Assembly: GCA_029962745.1 (NCBI GenBank)
Contig: CM057171.1
Location: 20,600,457-20,664,456 of the forward strand
Direction of reading: 5' to 3'
Origin: Echinometra lucunter
Taxonomy: Eukaryota > Echinodermata > Echinoidea > Camarodonta > Echinometridae
DNA length: 64,000 bases
Position numbers and translations under genes: made by a program
Notes under the pieces: generated by a model
Seen by the model: the letters and a program-made list of their open reading frames with translations, nothing else
Databases searched by the model: none
Told to the model about the DNA's origin: nothing
Part shown: positions 13,001 to 20,068 of the stretch, piece after piece
Position numbering within the stretch: the stretch's first letter is position 1
Layout of the letters: every line of letters starts with the position of its first letter

Positions 13001-15859
13001 GATTTGGCTTTCTGTTCATTCATGCGATTTTACTATGATGAGTGCATGTCGAAAAGCTTCAGTATGTCCGTGATCAATGCTGTTTTCCGATCTTTGTTTT
13101 AATAACAGAGTAACCATTTGTGTTACATCTGGGAAAGTTCCCTTACAAGAATGCAAGATAACCTTGCACCCATGTAGTAGGGGAAATTGCTGACAGTAGG
13201 CAATTAATGTTCCACAACTGATGTGTGAGTTTCAGAGGAGGAAGAGCAGTGATAAAAAAAAAAGTCAGAGAATTTCACTTGATCAAGATGACTGTGATCA
13301 AACTGAAGGAATGGGGTGGAAATAAGATATTTTATCATCCTACTTTTCCTAGGGGATAGTTTATACAGTGCATAGACTGGCAGAGACAGCTGAAACTCGA
13401 GGTATGTGACAAGTCCATAATCAAGTTCAAAATGACTTTCAAATTTGTTTTAATCAGGAGATTATGGTATATTACATTGGCCTCCCGGCTTTCAGATTTT
13501 TTGGTTCTTTAATGAAAACCATTTTGATTCCGGCCAGAAATGTTGTCAAACTCATAAATGTTTCACCACTGAATCTTGTGCAGATGAAGACCCCCTAGCC
13601 TTTAACAAGCTCATCCTTCTAGTACAAAATCCAAAACTTGTCCATGCCACTTCCAATCAATTTAAAACCCTTACCCAGACATTATTATTATTATTATTAT
13701 TATTTTATTTGGCAGAATCAACAAACCAAAGAACAAATACAAACAATAGTAGAATAAAAGGAGAGTCACATGGATGCCGGGAAAAGAAAAAGATTAACTT
13801 AATAATTATAACCCGAAGGTCTTCTTTTCCATTCCATGTGACTTTATATAAATAGAAGTACATACAGTAATGTCAAGTCTTGACATGTCAAGTCTCACGC
13901 AATAGGCGTGAGACTCCCGCATTGGGGGCTCTTGCTCATCCCCCAAAATCTCTTTCTCATGCCTACATCACAGCCTATCCCCATATATATTATACACACG
14001 CCTGTTAAAACCTCCCGCATTACTAGCCTTTGAGTCTGACCGGTGTCTCTGCTTACCTTCAACTTTATTCTACAGATCTACACCTTACATGCCTTAATAT
14101 GTACATCTGTACCCCAGCCCACTAAGTAAGACCATACAAAATGACCTGCAACAATTTGCTGATGATCTCCGACTTTAACGGAGGAAGAAGAAGATCCCTA
14201 CTGCCGCTACGTTACAAGCATTGACAAGTTTTGCATGAAGTTATTATAGCCTATGTTAGATCTCTGATCTAAGTTAGATCTTCCTTTTTCTTCACCATTC
14301 ATCATGTTCTTCTTCTTCACTCCCTCCGCTTTTGCTGGAGATCAACACAGAAAGCTGCATAATATAGAAATCGCTCATCAGTACGAGAATATTGAAGTGA
14401 ATAGACCCTCTACTTATTTCATTGAAGGAGAGTGTAGGCTACCGCTGGGCCCTGCTTAGTCCAGGGACGTCTGGAGAGAAAAACAAAACAAACGCTAACA
14501 CTATTTACTCTCCATGACTTCCAGCGTTTTTACCCCCTATTTGTACATAGCAAGCATCTTGGCACTTCAAAACTACTTGTGAAAAATCACTTTCCCATGG
14601 GCCAATGACACCACCTTGTAACTATCGGCTGTGGTCATCACGAAACCATAACACTTGGGACTAAAAATCGGACGTACGAAAACCAAAATTTAGATCTAAA
14701 TCTAAATCTGAATGGTTTGGTCAGCAAAATGTCTCTTCCCGACACATCCACGCTACATCTATCGTAGGGTAGCTGGAAAAACTCACAGCTTGTTTACGTT
14801 TCCCCGGCGTCCTTTGAAATGCAGAGAGAAATTGGCGACTAACTTGTGCATACGCACCAATGCGCGACTAGATGCGAGCGATCTGGCAGACGTTTACAAA
14901 AAATTTACAGCAATTCTCGCCGTAAATTTTCCAGGGTTGTTTTGTTTTGAAGTGCCAAGATGCTTGCTATGTACAAATAGGGGGTAAAAACGCTGGACGT
15001 CATGGAGAGTAAATAGCGTTAGCGTTTTTTTTTTTTTTTTAACTCTCCAGACGTCCCTGGACTAGCCCTGCTGCAGTAGGACTGGAAGTCTAAGTTAGTT
15101 AGATCTACAATCAGACAGTACGGTACTCATCCTGTGTAGTCTACTTACTTGGTCAATCAATGAAACCTCATCCCCCAAATGTGACAAGTCTGTACCGAAA
15201 CTAGGCTACATAGCATGCTTTTCTAATATTGATAGTATTGGTTACTCGACGACATGCTGTCGACCTACGAGTCTGATAAGTGTCAGTTTTCTTCTTAAAA
15301 TTCACCATTTTCAGTTCATTCATCAGATATGAAGCACGACATGCAGGAAGGGGAAAATTGACTTATTCATTGACAATGATTGAGAGCGAGACCGAGACCG
15401 AGAGCCTCAGGCATGTCAGGAACATTGCTGGTAAGCAAAATCAAAACTTTTCTTCTCTTTTATAGAAGATCCAACTGTAAAGTCAATATATTTCGCGTTC
15501 GCGTCGGCAATTTGTTCCGCTAAATAAAATACAAAACGCCGTTTTGACCTGTTAGTGTTACGGCCCAGGTGCAATACGGTGCACCGGACTGTGAGCTGTG
15601 CACGTTGCATGTTATTACAATGTCAATGTAGTCTACACGACATACGATCCTGTCCCCGACTCTCTGACTCTGCCGCATATGTCTACAACTTATGACCGAA
15701 ACAGTGTAACTAAAGCCAACATTTCAATGTCATATGGAAGAATTCATTATAATTGTATTACTTTTACATCGACTGTTTAAATTTCATGTATAAAATATGA
15801 AATAATACCTGTTTTACGATACCAATTTGGAGAACCGGACGAGGGGCTTGGTTTGCCAT
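956..15859 (-). CDS. SND1: SND1 / Tudor staphylococcal nuclease, N-terminal third (8 coding exons, partial)
   Basis: Joined minus-strand exons 15809-15859, 12592-12741, 10709-10832, 9522-9603, 8229-8386, 4384-4475, 2845-3006 and 956-1062 give 926 nt, about 308 codons, with GT/AG borders and consistent phases throughout. The translation follows vertebrate SND1 from the initiator through the first staphylococcal-nuclease-like (SN) domain and into the second. Recognisable stretches include [57 protein letters not shown] and [13 protein letters not shown]1 is an RNA-binding protein of cytoplasm and nucleus with four SN domains and a Tudor domain, linked to RISC, transcription co-activation and splicing. 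Vertebrate SND1 is about 910 residues, so roughly two thirds, including the Tudor domain, lies beyond the left edge. Start choice: the ATG at 15857-15859 opens the only frame joining exon 2 correctly. Odd point: the exon 5 donor is triplicated in frame. Confidence 0.95.
1791..2285. mobile_element. MITE family B (TTAAAGGCATTGG ends)
   Basis: Terminal inverted repeats TTAAAGGCATTGGTTAAC and GTTAGCCAATGCCTTTAA bound 495 bp. Two more copies exist at 35011-35490 (inverted) and 45978-46464. No transposase coding is present. The TTAA at each end may be the target duplication or part of the inverted repeat. The interior contains GCGCATGCGC. Confidence 0.8.
2519..2663. repeat. Low-complexity T/G-rich tract
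   Basis: About 17 T, then about 14 G, then GTT and GTTT repeats, then more G runs. It creates spurious poly-Phe/Gly and poly-Pro/Lys frames on either strand. Confidence 0.9.
2845..3006 (-). CDS. SND1: SND1 exon 7 (SN domain 2)
   Basis: 54 codons, phase 0 both sides; acceptor aacaacag, donor gtgagt. It opens CPMFKRE, contains [20 protein letters not shown] and closes [10 protein letters not shown], matching the CPxFRRE ... [21 protein letters not shown] ... ILGTILHP block of vertebrate SND1. Confidence 0.96.
3473..3648. mobile_element. pogo/Tigger-like mariner MITE
   Basis: Inverted ends TACAGGTGAACCTTGTTATA and TATGAGGTTCCAATGTA with TA at both borders. The GAACCTYGTTATAACRAA motif is typical of Tigger/pogo ends (family knowledge). 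About 175 bp, no coding. Confidence 0.65.
3847..4283. mobile_element. hAT-type MITE (CAGCGCTTCTCAACC ends), copy 1
   Basis: Ends CAGCGCTTCTCAACC and GGTTGAGAAGCACTG are inverted repeats. Subterminal GGGCCGCGA and GGGCCTCGA motifs are shared with the larger copy at 35826-37055. The end sequence resembles hAT/Charlie termini. I do not see a matching 8-bp target duplication. Confidence 0.75.
4311..4366. mobile_element. Remnant end of the TTAA MITE
   Basis: The segment GCTGATCAAA...ATAATTCCTGTCATAAATGGG plus TTAA matches the right end of the full TTAA-flanked MITEs (for example 36310-36360). The remainder of the element is missing. Confidence 0.7.
4384..4475 (-). CDS. SND1: SND1 exon 6 (SN1-SN2 linker and start of SN domain 2)
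   Basis: 92 nt; acceptor cattgcag, donor gtattc. After completing an Ala codon with the G carried from exon 5 it encodes [18 protein letters not shown] and TVMLSGIK, matching IIEHVRDGSVVRALLLP and VTVMLSGIK of vertebrate SND1. Ends in phase 0. Confidence 0.95.
4641..6674. mobile_element. Long-TIR DNA element, non-coding
   Basis: About 180 bp at the left (4641-4820) reappears inverted at the right (6490-6674): outer CCTAGG, then GCCTGAGTC, an ACCGGTG/CCCCGG block, GATGAAATAAAG, GTCAAAAGAC and AGGTCTTRAAC. The arms are diverged by substitutions and small gaps. The interior has no transposase; it contains a tandem duplication at 5596-6040. Confidence 0.7.
5596..6040. repeat. Two-copy tandem duplication, ~224-bp unit
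   Basis: AATTTAGTCAGAAGGGTACT begins the first copy at about 5598 and AATTTAGTCAAAAGGGTACT the second at about 5822. Both continue through AACAAGCTCTTGCTC, TTCGTTTTTCATTTATT, AAGACTTGTCATAC and TAAGTACAGT. Lies inside the long-TIR element. Confidence 0.85.
6655..6860. repeat. Dispersed repeat C, copy 1
   Basis: About 200 bp that reappears inverted at 13150-13345: GATGATAAAATATCTTATTTC, CACTGCTCTTCCTCCTCTGA, AACTCACACATCAGTT, GCCTACTGTCAGCAATTTCC. It adjoins the right end of the long-TIR element. Type unknown. Confidence 0.75.
7327..7403. repeat. AAT/AAC microsatellite
   Basis: Interspersed AAT and AAC triplets; a further (AAT) run lies at 7548-7580. Confidence 0.9.
8110..8262 (-). repeat. 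51-bp minisatellite carrying the SND1 exon 5 donor (3 copies)
   Basis: On the minus strand each unit is the exon end (GACTCACTGCATCAG ... CCAGTGGATG) followed by gtaagttatc and CCCTAGGCTAAAT. Donors lie at 8223-8228, 8172-8177 and 8121-8126, spaced exactly 51 bp. The unit is a multiple of three and the exon frame stays open across all copies to about 8095, so the downstream donors would extend the exon by 17 or 34 codons. The units differ at one visible base (8219, TTCCC versus TCCCC). Confidence 0.95.
8229..8386 (-). CDS. SND1: SND1 exon 5 (end of SN domain 1), donor-repeat exon
   Basis: 158 nt; acceptor gtgtttag at 8387-8394, donor gtaagt at 8223-8228. It encodes [26 protein letters not shown] and HQKPVD, matching the vertebrate AKAAKKGMW ... 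ENPRHFVDSHHQKPVN segment. The last ~32 exon bases plus donor are part of a 51-bp tandem repeat that continues to about 8110, giving two further perfect donors at 8172-8177 and 8121-8126. Conservation with vertebrates supports the donor nearest the exon body as the canonical one. Confidence 0.95.
8387..9521 (-). other. SND1: SND1 intron 4
   Basis: 1.1 kb. A short stretch near 8425-8480 resembles the tail of a SINE. An AGGTCAC-type repeat (AAGGTCACTTACAAGGTCAT) lies at 8681-8740. Nothing else assignable. Confidence 0.5.
9522..9603 (-). CDS. SND1: SND1 exon 4 (SN domain 1)
   Basis: 82 nt with acceptor atattag and donor gtaagt. With the single base carried from exon 3 it reads [19 protein letters not shown] then RRGGIKPS, the counterpart of DTNGENIAESLVAEGLA in vertebrate SND1. 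It leaves two bases (GA) for the next exon. Confidence 0.93.
9604..10708 (-). other. SND1: SND1 intron 3
   Basis: 1.1 kb. Around 9710-10050 there is an imperfect inverted repeat (GGCGCTTTCAGATATGA near 9716 versus TTCATATCTGAACGCACC near 10028), with CACTTTGTG repeats inside it, suggesting a small MITE of about 340 bp. A SINE-tail-like GGCGCTCTACAAATACATTG lies at 10322-10345. Confidence 0.5.
10709..10832 (-). CDS. SND1: SND1 exon 3 (SN domain 1)
   Basis: 41 codons plus one base; acceptor ctgtag, donor gttagt. The peptide opens [17 protein letters not shown] and contains VCYTIEY and [11 protein letters not shown], matching the AREFLRKKLIGKEVCFTIE and REYGMIYLGK segments of vertebrate SND1. 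This exon has no long uninterrupted ORF of its own and was found by reading the reverse complement between exons 2 and 4. Confidence 0.93.
10867..12160. mobile_element. TACTGTA-ended DNA element in SND1 intron 2
   Basis: Left end TACTGTAAGAGCTCAAATTT and right end AAATATTGGCTTATACAGTA are imperfect inverted repeats, with subterminal TTTTCGTGAATTTCGC-type motifs near both ends. A second element (11260-12003) is nested inside. No transposase coding seen. Confidence 0.5.
11260..12003 (+). mobile_element. AGGTCA-rich DNA repeat, copy 1
   Basis: Starts CTAGATGAATCCTCGACC and TTTATGCCTCCGC, ends with (GGAC)n and an ATGCCTCCGGCAACCACC/GGGCGGAGGCAT inverted end. The body has about four degenerate ~125-bp units, each carrying TGACCTTTGACCTT(GTGACCCC), ATCTAATCA, CATTGTCCC and CGCGAGAACG. 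A second copy lies inverted at 50239-50982. Confidence 0.85.
12238..12591. other. SND1 intron 2, 5' part
   Basis: Contains a poly-T/poly-G run (12240-12258) and, at about 12430-12525, a segment (TCTTTCGGATG, AGGTCGGTCCCAGATGTAAA, TGTCTGTAGAAACC) shared with the SINE fragment upstream of the SLC5A start codon at 37305-37380. Confidence 0.6.
12592..12741 (-). CDS. SND1: SND1 exon 2 (start of SN domain 1)
   Basis: Exactly 50 codons, phase 0 at both ends, with acceptor tttttag and donor gtaact. It opens [10 protein letters not shown] and contains [13 protein letters not shown] and APKLARR, matching the first strands of SN domain 1 in animal SND1. It ends TKDE, where the vertebrate protein also has a DE before the PxAxxAREFLR segment of the next exon. 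Confidence 0.95.
12937..13092. repeat. Short foldback
   Basis: CGGAAAATAGCATTGAACACG with GGACATACTG at about 12939-12968 is the near-perfect reverse complement of CAGTATGTCCGTGATC with AATGCTGTTTTCCG at about 13062-13091. Stem about 30 bp, loop about 93 bp. Confidence 0.8.
13150..13345. repeat. Dispersed repeat C, copy 2 (inverted)
   Basis: Reverse-complement match of 6655-6860: GGAAATTGCTGACAGTAGGC, ACTGATGTGTGAGTTTCAGA, GGAGGAAGAGCAGTG, AGATATTTTATCATCCTAC. Confidence 0.75.
13681..13855. repeat. (ATT)n-headed dispersed repeat
   Basis: Nine ATT units (13681-13706) followed by TTTGGCAGAATCAACAAACC and a segment ending near CCATGTGACTTTATATAAAT. Internal AAGAAAAAGATT...AAGGTCTTCTTTTCC pairing suggests a retroelement 3' tail on the minus strand. 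Family not identified. Confidence 0.4.
14457..15064. mobile_element. hAT-type foldback element with 8-bp target duplication
   Basis: Inverted ends TAGTCCAGGGACGTC...GACGTCCCTGGACTA. The inverted homology continues ~130 bp inward (CTCTCCATGACTTCCAGCG, TTTTTACCCCCTATTTGTAC, AGCAAGCATCTTGGCACTTC). Flanks are an exact 8-bp duplication, GCCCTGCT (14449-14456 and 15065-15072). The interior ORF at 14712-14987 has no recognisable homology. Confidence 0.9.
15809..15859 (-). CDS. SND1: SND1 exon 1 (start codon)
   Basis: Seventeen codons beginning MANQAPRP and ending QIGIVKQ, followed by a gtatta donor at 15808. Vertebrate SND1 has a similar short, variable leader followed by a GI(I/V)K motif before the VLSG that opens exon 2 here. 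The ATG is the only in-frame methionine near the conserved segment. A 5' UTR probably continues upstream (15860 onward), but I see no clear TATA box or TSS motif before the hAT element at 16278. Confidence 0.88.
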
Positions 15860-16277
15860 GTCTGCTGCATGCACACGCACACGTTGTAAAATATCAGCTG
15901 CTACAGAACGGTGCCAATTTGATTAAAAATTTTTAAGTCCGGAAAAAAATACATTAAAAGAAATTTTTTCAGTTACCCAAACTCATGAAACATAAAATCA
16001 TTTTCTAAAATTATTCATTCTTTTCATAAGTAAATATTGTGTCTTTATGCAAAAAAAAATACGAATAAAGAATTACATGATTGAAGAAAAACCACGTAAT
16101 ACAATCACAGAACTGATATCGCATCATCTACACGTAGAAAATATGCTCTCGATCGCTCGCGTGATGTCACCGGAAGTGGATAATCCGCCCCATGAGTAAA
16201 CCCTATGGAGTAAACCAAAAATCGCGCTGTCTGTCCCTGTGATCTTTGAGAGCTTTACTTTCTTATTTCACTGTGGG
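15860..16277. promoter_or_regulatory. SND1 5' flank / probable promoter region
   Basis: Sequence between the SND1 start codon and the first hAT element. It should contain the 5' UTR and promoter of SND1, but I see no TATA box or clear initiator. A GCATGCACACGCACACG stretch lies just upstream of the ATG. CGCTCGCGTGATGTCACCGG (16149-16170) holds a TGATGTCA CRE/ATF-like site. Placement is inferred from gene position only. Confidence 0.4.
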
Positions 16278-17503
16278 CAGTGGCGGTAACAAGGGGGGGG
16301 GGCATGGGGGGCATTTGCCCCCCCCCCCACTCATCAGAAGCTTTGCCCGCCAGTTGCCCCCCCCCCCCAGAAATTTTGAGGACTGAAAAAAAAATTATAC
16401 AGTAATTTGTAAATAAGTAGATGTCATAAGCATCATATTCAAGCTGCGACCCAGATAACAAGGTTACGTTGGCCCAACGTTGGCCCAACGTGTGCACTTA
16501 TGTTGGCCCAACGTCATGGATATTACGTTGGGCCAACGTTATTCTTGCCGGTGGGCCAACGTTGGCACAACGTTGCATGTATGACGTTGGGCCAACGTTA
16601 GTCCAACCACTGATTCTGACGTCATATGGACGTTGGGCTAACGTTTAACCAACCATTTGCTATGACATAATTTTGACGTTGGCCCAACGGTTAACCAACC
16701 ATTTCAATGTTGTATTGACGTCGGGCCAACGTTAAGCCAACGTGTTACCAACCCTTACCCAAGCATTAACCACCTTTTTGCCAACATGTATCCAACCATT
16801 AAGTGATCTCATTCTACCCTATTTTATTCATTTTATCTTTTATTTAGCGTATTTACACTTAAATCTGGTTTGAGCTAGATCTAGGGTATATATATAGCCT
16901 AGATCCATAGGATTTTACCATGTTGTTGGTGCCGTACGGCACGGTATTTCAGATCTGAGCTGTGATTGTCTCATTTAAACAATACTGTTACTGTTTTATA
17001 AATTCTATGGCTGCACTGGCTATCGTTGTGTACTTCGAAGTGCTCTAAAATACCATTTTCCTCTCTTCAAAAATTCGATTGAAAACCAAAAAAGTGGCAA
17101 TTTTTGGATCGCTCGCTTCGCTCGCTCGTCATATTTTTAAATTTCTTTTCTAAAATGCGATTAAAAACAAGAAAAGTAGCCATTTTTGGCTCACTCGCTC
17201 GTCATATTTCAGAATATTTATTCGAAAATGCGATTTAAAACATAAAAAGCGGTTATTTTTTGTTCAGCTTGCAAAATTGATATCAAAATGTGTGTAAGAG
17301 GAAAAAAAAAATAGTCCAAAAATTCCATTATCCCCCCACTCCTCAAGTGGATTTACGCCGGCGACTAAAAACTCTCGCTTCACGCTCGATTTTTTCCATA
17401 CACGCAAAAAAAAAATTGACTGCCCTTGCCCCCCCCCCACCATTTTCTTTTGCCCTCCATTTGCCCCCCCCCCCCCACTTTAACAATCCTGGTGCCGCCA
17501 CTG
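16278..17503. mobile_element. Non-autonomous hAT element with exact 8-bp target duplication
   Basis: Ends CAGTGGCGGTAACAAGG and CCTGGTGCCGCCACTG, flanked by ACTGTGGG at 16270-16277 and 17504-17511. Poly-G/poly-C runs sit just inside both ends. The interior holds an array of ACGTTGGCCCAACG palindromes (16467-16800) and GCTCGCTTCGCTCGC motifs near 17108. No transposase frame. Confidence 0.93.
16464..16800. repeat. Palindromic ACGTTGGGCCAACGT array
   Basis: At least eight degenerate copies of AACGTTGG(C/G)CCAACGTT with loose 20-50 bp spacing. The sequence decays rightward into CCAACCATT motifs. A related CCCAACR-rich stretch occurs at 26864-27060. Confidence 0.85.
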
Positions 17504-18449
17504 ACTGTGGGGCAACGGTATAAAAGAACTGAACACGCATAATGTAACTGGGACATGGGGAGAAACTTTAAACAGCTATGACAGTTGAAAAACAAACCAT
17601 AAAAACATTACCCTTGCAACTGAAAATAATAATAATGTTTCATTTCAGGAAGATGGGAGTTTGACAAACTCCCATCTCCCTGATTTAACTTAAATTAATA
17701 CTTACAGATATTTGTAAAATGTATTATTTTTCATATGAAAATTTATTTTACATATATATTGTTCCAATAATAAGTGTGTTACTTGCATTATGTGTAAAAT
17801 AAAGTAACTTCAAACTTCAAACTTCAAATATATGAGCCTGCAAATCCATAACCCAAGAGCGTCAAGGGTCTCCGCCACCTGAACCCCAGCAAGGGTTCTT
17901 ACAGCCCGATTCGGGAGTCAGCCCCCCCCCCCCCCCTAGAAAAAAACGTTCCGCGGCCCCTGAAACAAACAAAAAAAGAAATCTTATCTCTGCCTACGGG
18001 GTGCTTAGTATAGACACACTAATACAAAAAAAAATCCTAATTGAACAGCGCAAACTCAAGTGAAGTTTGTAGTTATATAGCTATATAGATTCATATTTTA
18101 TTAGATGTGCTATTGTAAATGAGATTTTTTCTGTAATTAATATTTTGAATTTGAAGGATATTTGTATTGCTTTGAATTGATTCAATCACACTGCAATATT
18201 AACGGCAACGAGATTGTAGATCGGGCCCCCCCCCCCCCCCAAAAAAAAAAAAAAAAAAAGTCACGAAAAAATGTATAGGCATAGTTATACCAAACACAAA
18301 AAGTGAAGTAGTAGCCTCTCGTTTGATCTATTACAACAAATTATGGCAAACGGAATGAAACAATTCAGAAAGAGAGAATCAAACTGAACAGTCTGAGAGA
18401 TTTATTAACATCTAACCCAATTTTCACTCGCGAATTATTGGGTTATATG
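17504..18449. other. Intergenic spacer between two hAT elements
   Basis: AT-rich with poly-C runs at 17921-17935 and 18225-18240 and a poly-A run after the latter. An inverted pair GATGGGAGTTTGACAAACTCCCATC at 17651-17676 forms a perfect short hairpin. No coding seen. Confidence 0.6.
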
Positions 18450-19793
18450 CAGTGGCGTAGACAGGTTCTTACACCTGGGGGGGATGATTTGCCGTTCACA
18501 CCCGAATGCACAGACATGAATAGACGGGGCGGCGGAGCGTCTTTCAAAGTGGGGGGGGGGGGGCACTAGCGAAAAAAGGGCACTTTGGGGGAAAATGGGG
18601 GCACTTACAAAGGCTGAACACGAGAAGGAAAATATACCCCTACATTCTATTTAACACACTTCTAAAGTGCATTTTCGACATACTTTTACATGATAATAAC
18701 TACTTTGCAATATTATTGTATACTGCTCTGTCTTACTCAATTGTGAGCGAGCGAAGCGAGCAAGCAAAAAATGATAGGTACCTTTGCTGAAGGGCATGGT
18801 ATTTGCAGTATATTTCGAGTGGCCTATAATGATAAAGGCTCCTGGAAATTCATTTTATACCTGTTCCTTATTGTGACCAAGCTATAATGTTTAAATGCAA
18901 GTGAGGTCTCATAGCTACCGATCATTTTTTATTAGAGAAAATATTCAAATTGAATGGGGTTTTGAGCACAATACCAACAGGAACTTAGGAGAACATATAA
19001 GACTTTATGGTTACAACACACTTGGAGTGCCTTGCGTGAGATATCATAAGTGCGAGCGAGCGTAGCGAGCGAGCTTTAGAAAGAACAAGTAGAAAAATAC
19101 CCACCAATTAAGTTGCACCGTTCCTTCTAATTACAGTTGTGGGAAGCACAAGCACTTGCCCGAATGGAAAAGGGACACTATCAGAAAACAAAAAGGGCGC
19201 TAATTGCCCTTATCTTACATGAACAGATGCAGAAATTGGACAAACTAGAAAGGAAAAGGGGCACTTATCAGAAGTAAATGAGGGCATGTATCAGATTTCA
19301 AATGGGCACTTATCAGGGGTGAAAAGGGGCACTCTGCAGAAGAGAAATTGCACTGTGAAAAACGAAAAGAGGTAGTGAAAGGGGGATAATAATCACATAT
19401 AAAAAAAGACATTCATTTGAAGTGTAAAAGGTGCACTTCTCAGAAGGGAACAGAGCGCTATTAAAAGGGAAAGGTCATAAAAGAGCGCATTTCTGTAGAT
19501 TTTAAGGGTAATCTATCTGAAACGAAAAGGGGCACTTATTAGAAAGCGAAAGGGCACTTGATCAACAAAGGAAATGGGCCCTTCTAAGATAAAAGAAAGG
19601 CACTGAACAGGTTTGAAAGGCGGCATTTTTGTTGGGTAAAAAGGGGCACTTTTGGGTGCTTCTAAAAAGGGGGGCACTGTGCCCCCTGCCCCCCGGGAGC
19701 GCCGCCTCTGTAAATAGAAGATATAGGCACCGTGACAAACGTATATAGAATATGGACTGACACACACTATTGCATATAATACATTACTAATTA

Positions 19794-19879
<86 letters not shown>

Positions 19880-20060
19880 TATCATTATTATTATCATTAT
19901 TGTTGTTGTTGCTGTTGTTGTTATAATGATAACGTAAGCAAACATCCTTCCCCAAAACCTGGGGGGGATGATTGTACATGACTCATCCCCCCCCCCCCCC
20001 CCCACCTCACAAGGTGGGGGGGATGCATACCCCTCATCCCCCCCGCTGTCTACGCCCCTG
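18450..20060. mobile_element. hAT-type element with exact 8-bp target duplication
   Basis: Ends CAGTGGCGTAGACAGG and GCTGTCTACGCCCCTG, flanked by GTTATATG at 18442-18449 and 20061-20068. GGGGGGATG-type subterminal motifs occur at both ends. The interior has many AAAAGGGGCACTT motifs on the plus strand (18570-19680), GAGCGAGCG(A/T)AGCGAGC motifs and an (ATT)n microsatellite. A nested element may end at about 19705 (CCCCCCGGGAGCGCCGCCTCTG). No transposase recognised. Confidence 0.9.
19793..19923. repeat. (ATT)n/(ATC)n/(GTT)n microsatellite
   Basis: Over 20 ATT triplets, then CATTAT interruptions, then GTT triplets. Gives spurious poly-Ile and poly-Asn frames on the minus strand. Confidence 0.95.
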
Positions 20061-20068
20061 GTTATATG

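Larger units (their letters stand above)
12742..15808 (-). other. SND1: SND1 intron 1
   Basis: 3.07 kb. Holds a foldback (12937-13092), dispersed repeat C copy 2 (13150-13345), an (ATT)n-headed repeat (13681-13855) and a complete hAT-type foldback (14457-15064). No exon-like conservation recognised elsewhere. Confidence 0.7.

Noticed and set aside
14712..14987. 91-codon frame inside the foldback at 14457-15064
   Set aside because: Lies across inverted arms of a non-coding element, with no family motif.
16255..16497. 80-codon Gly/Pro-rich frame
   Set aside because: Covers poly-G/poly-C runs at a hAT end.
19787..20005. Poly-Ile and poly-Asn frames on the minus strand
   Set aside because: Translation of an (ATT)n microsatellite.
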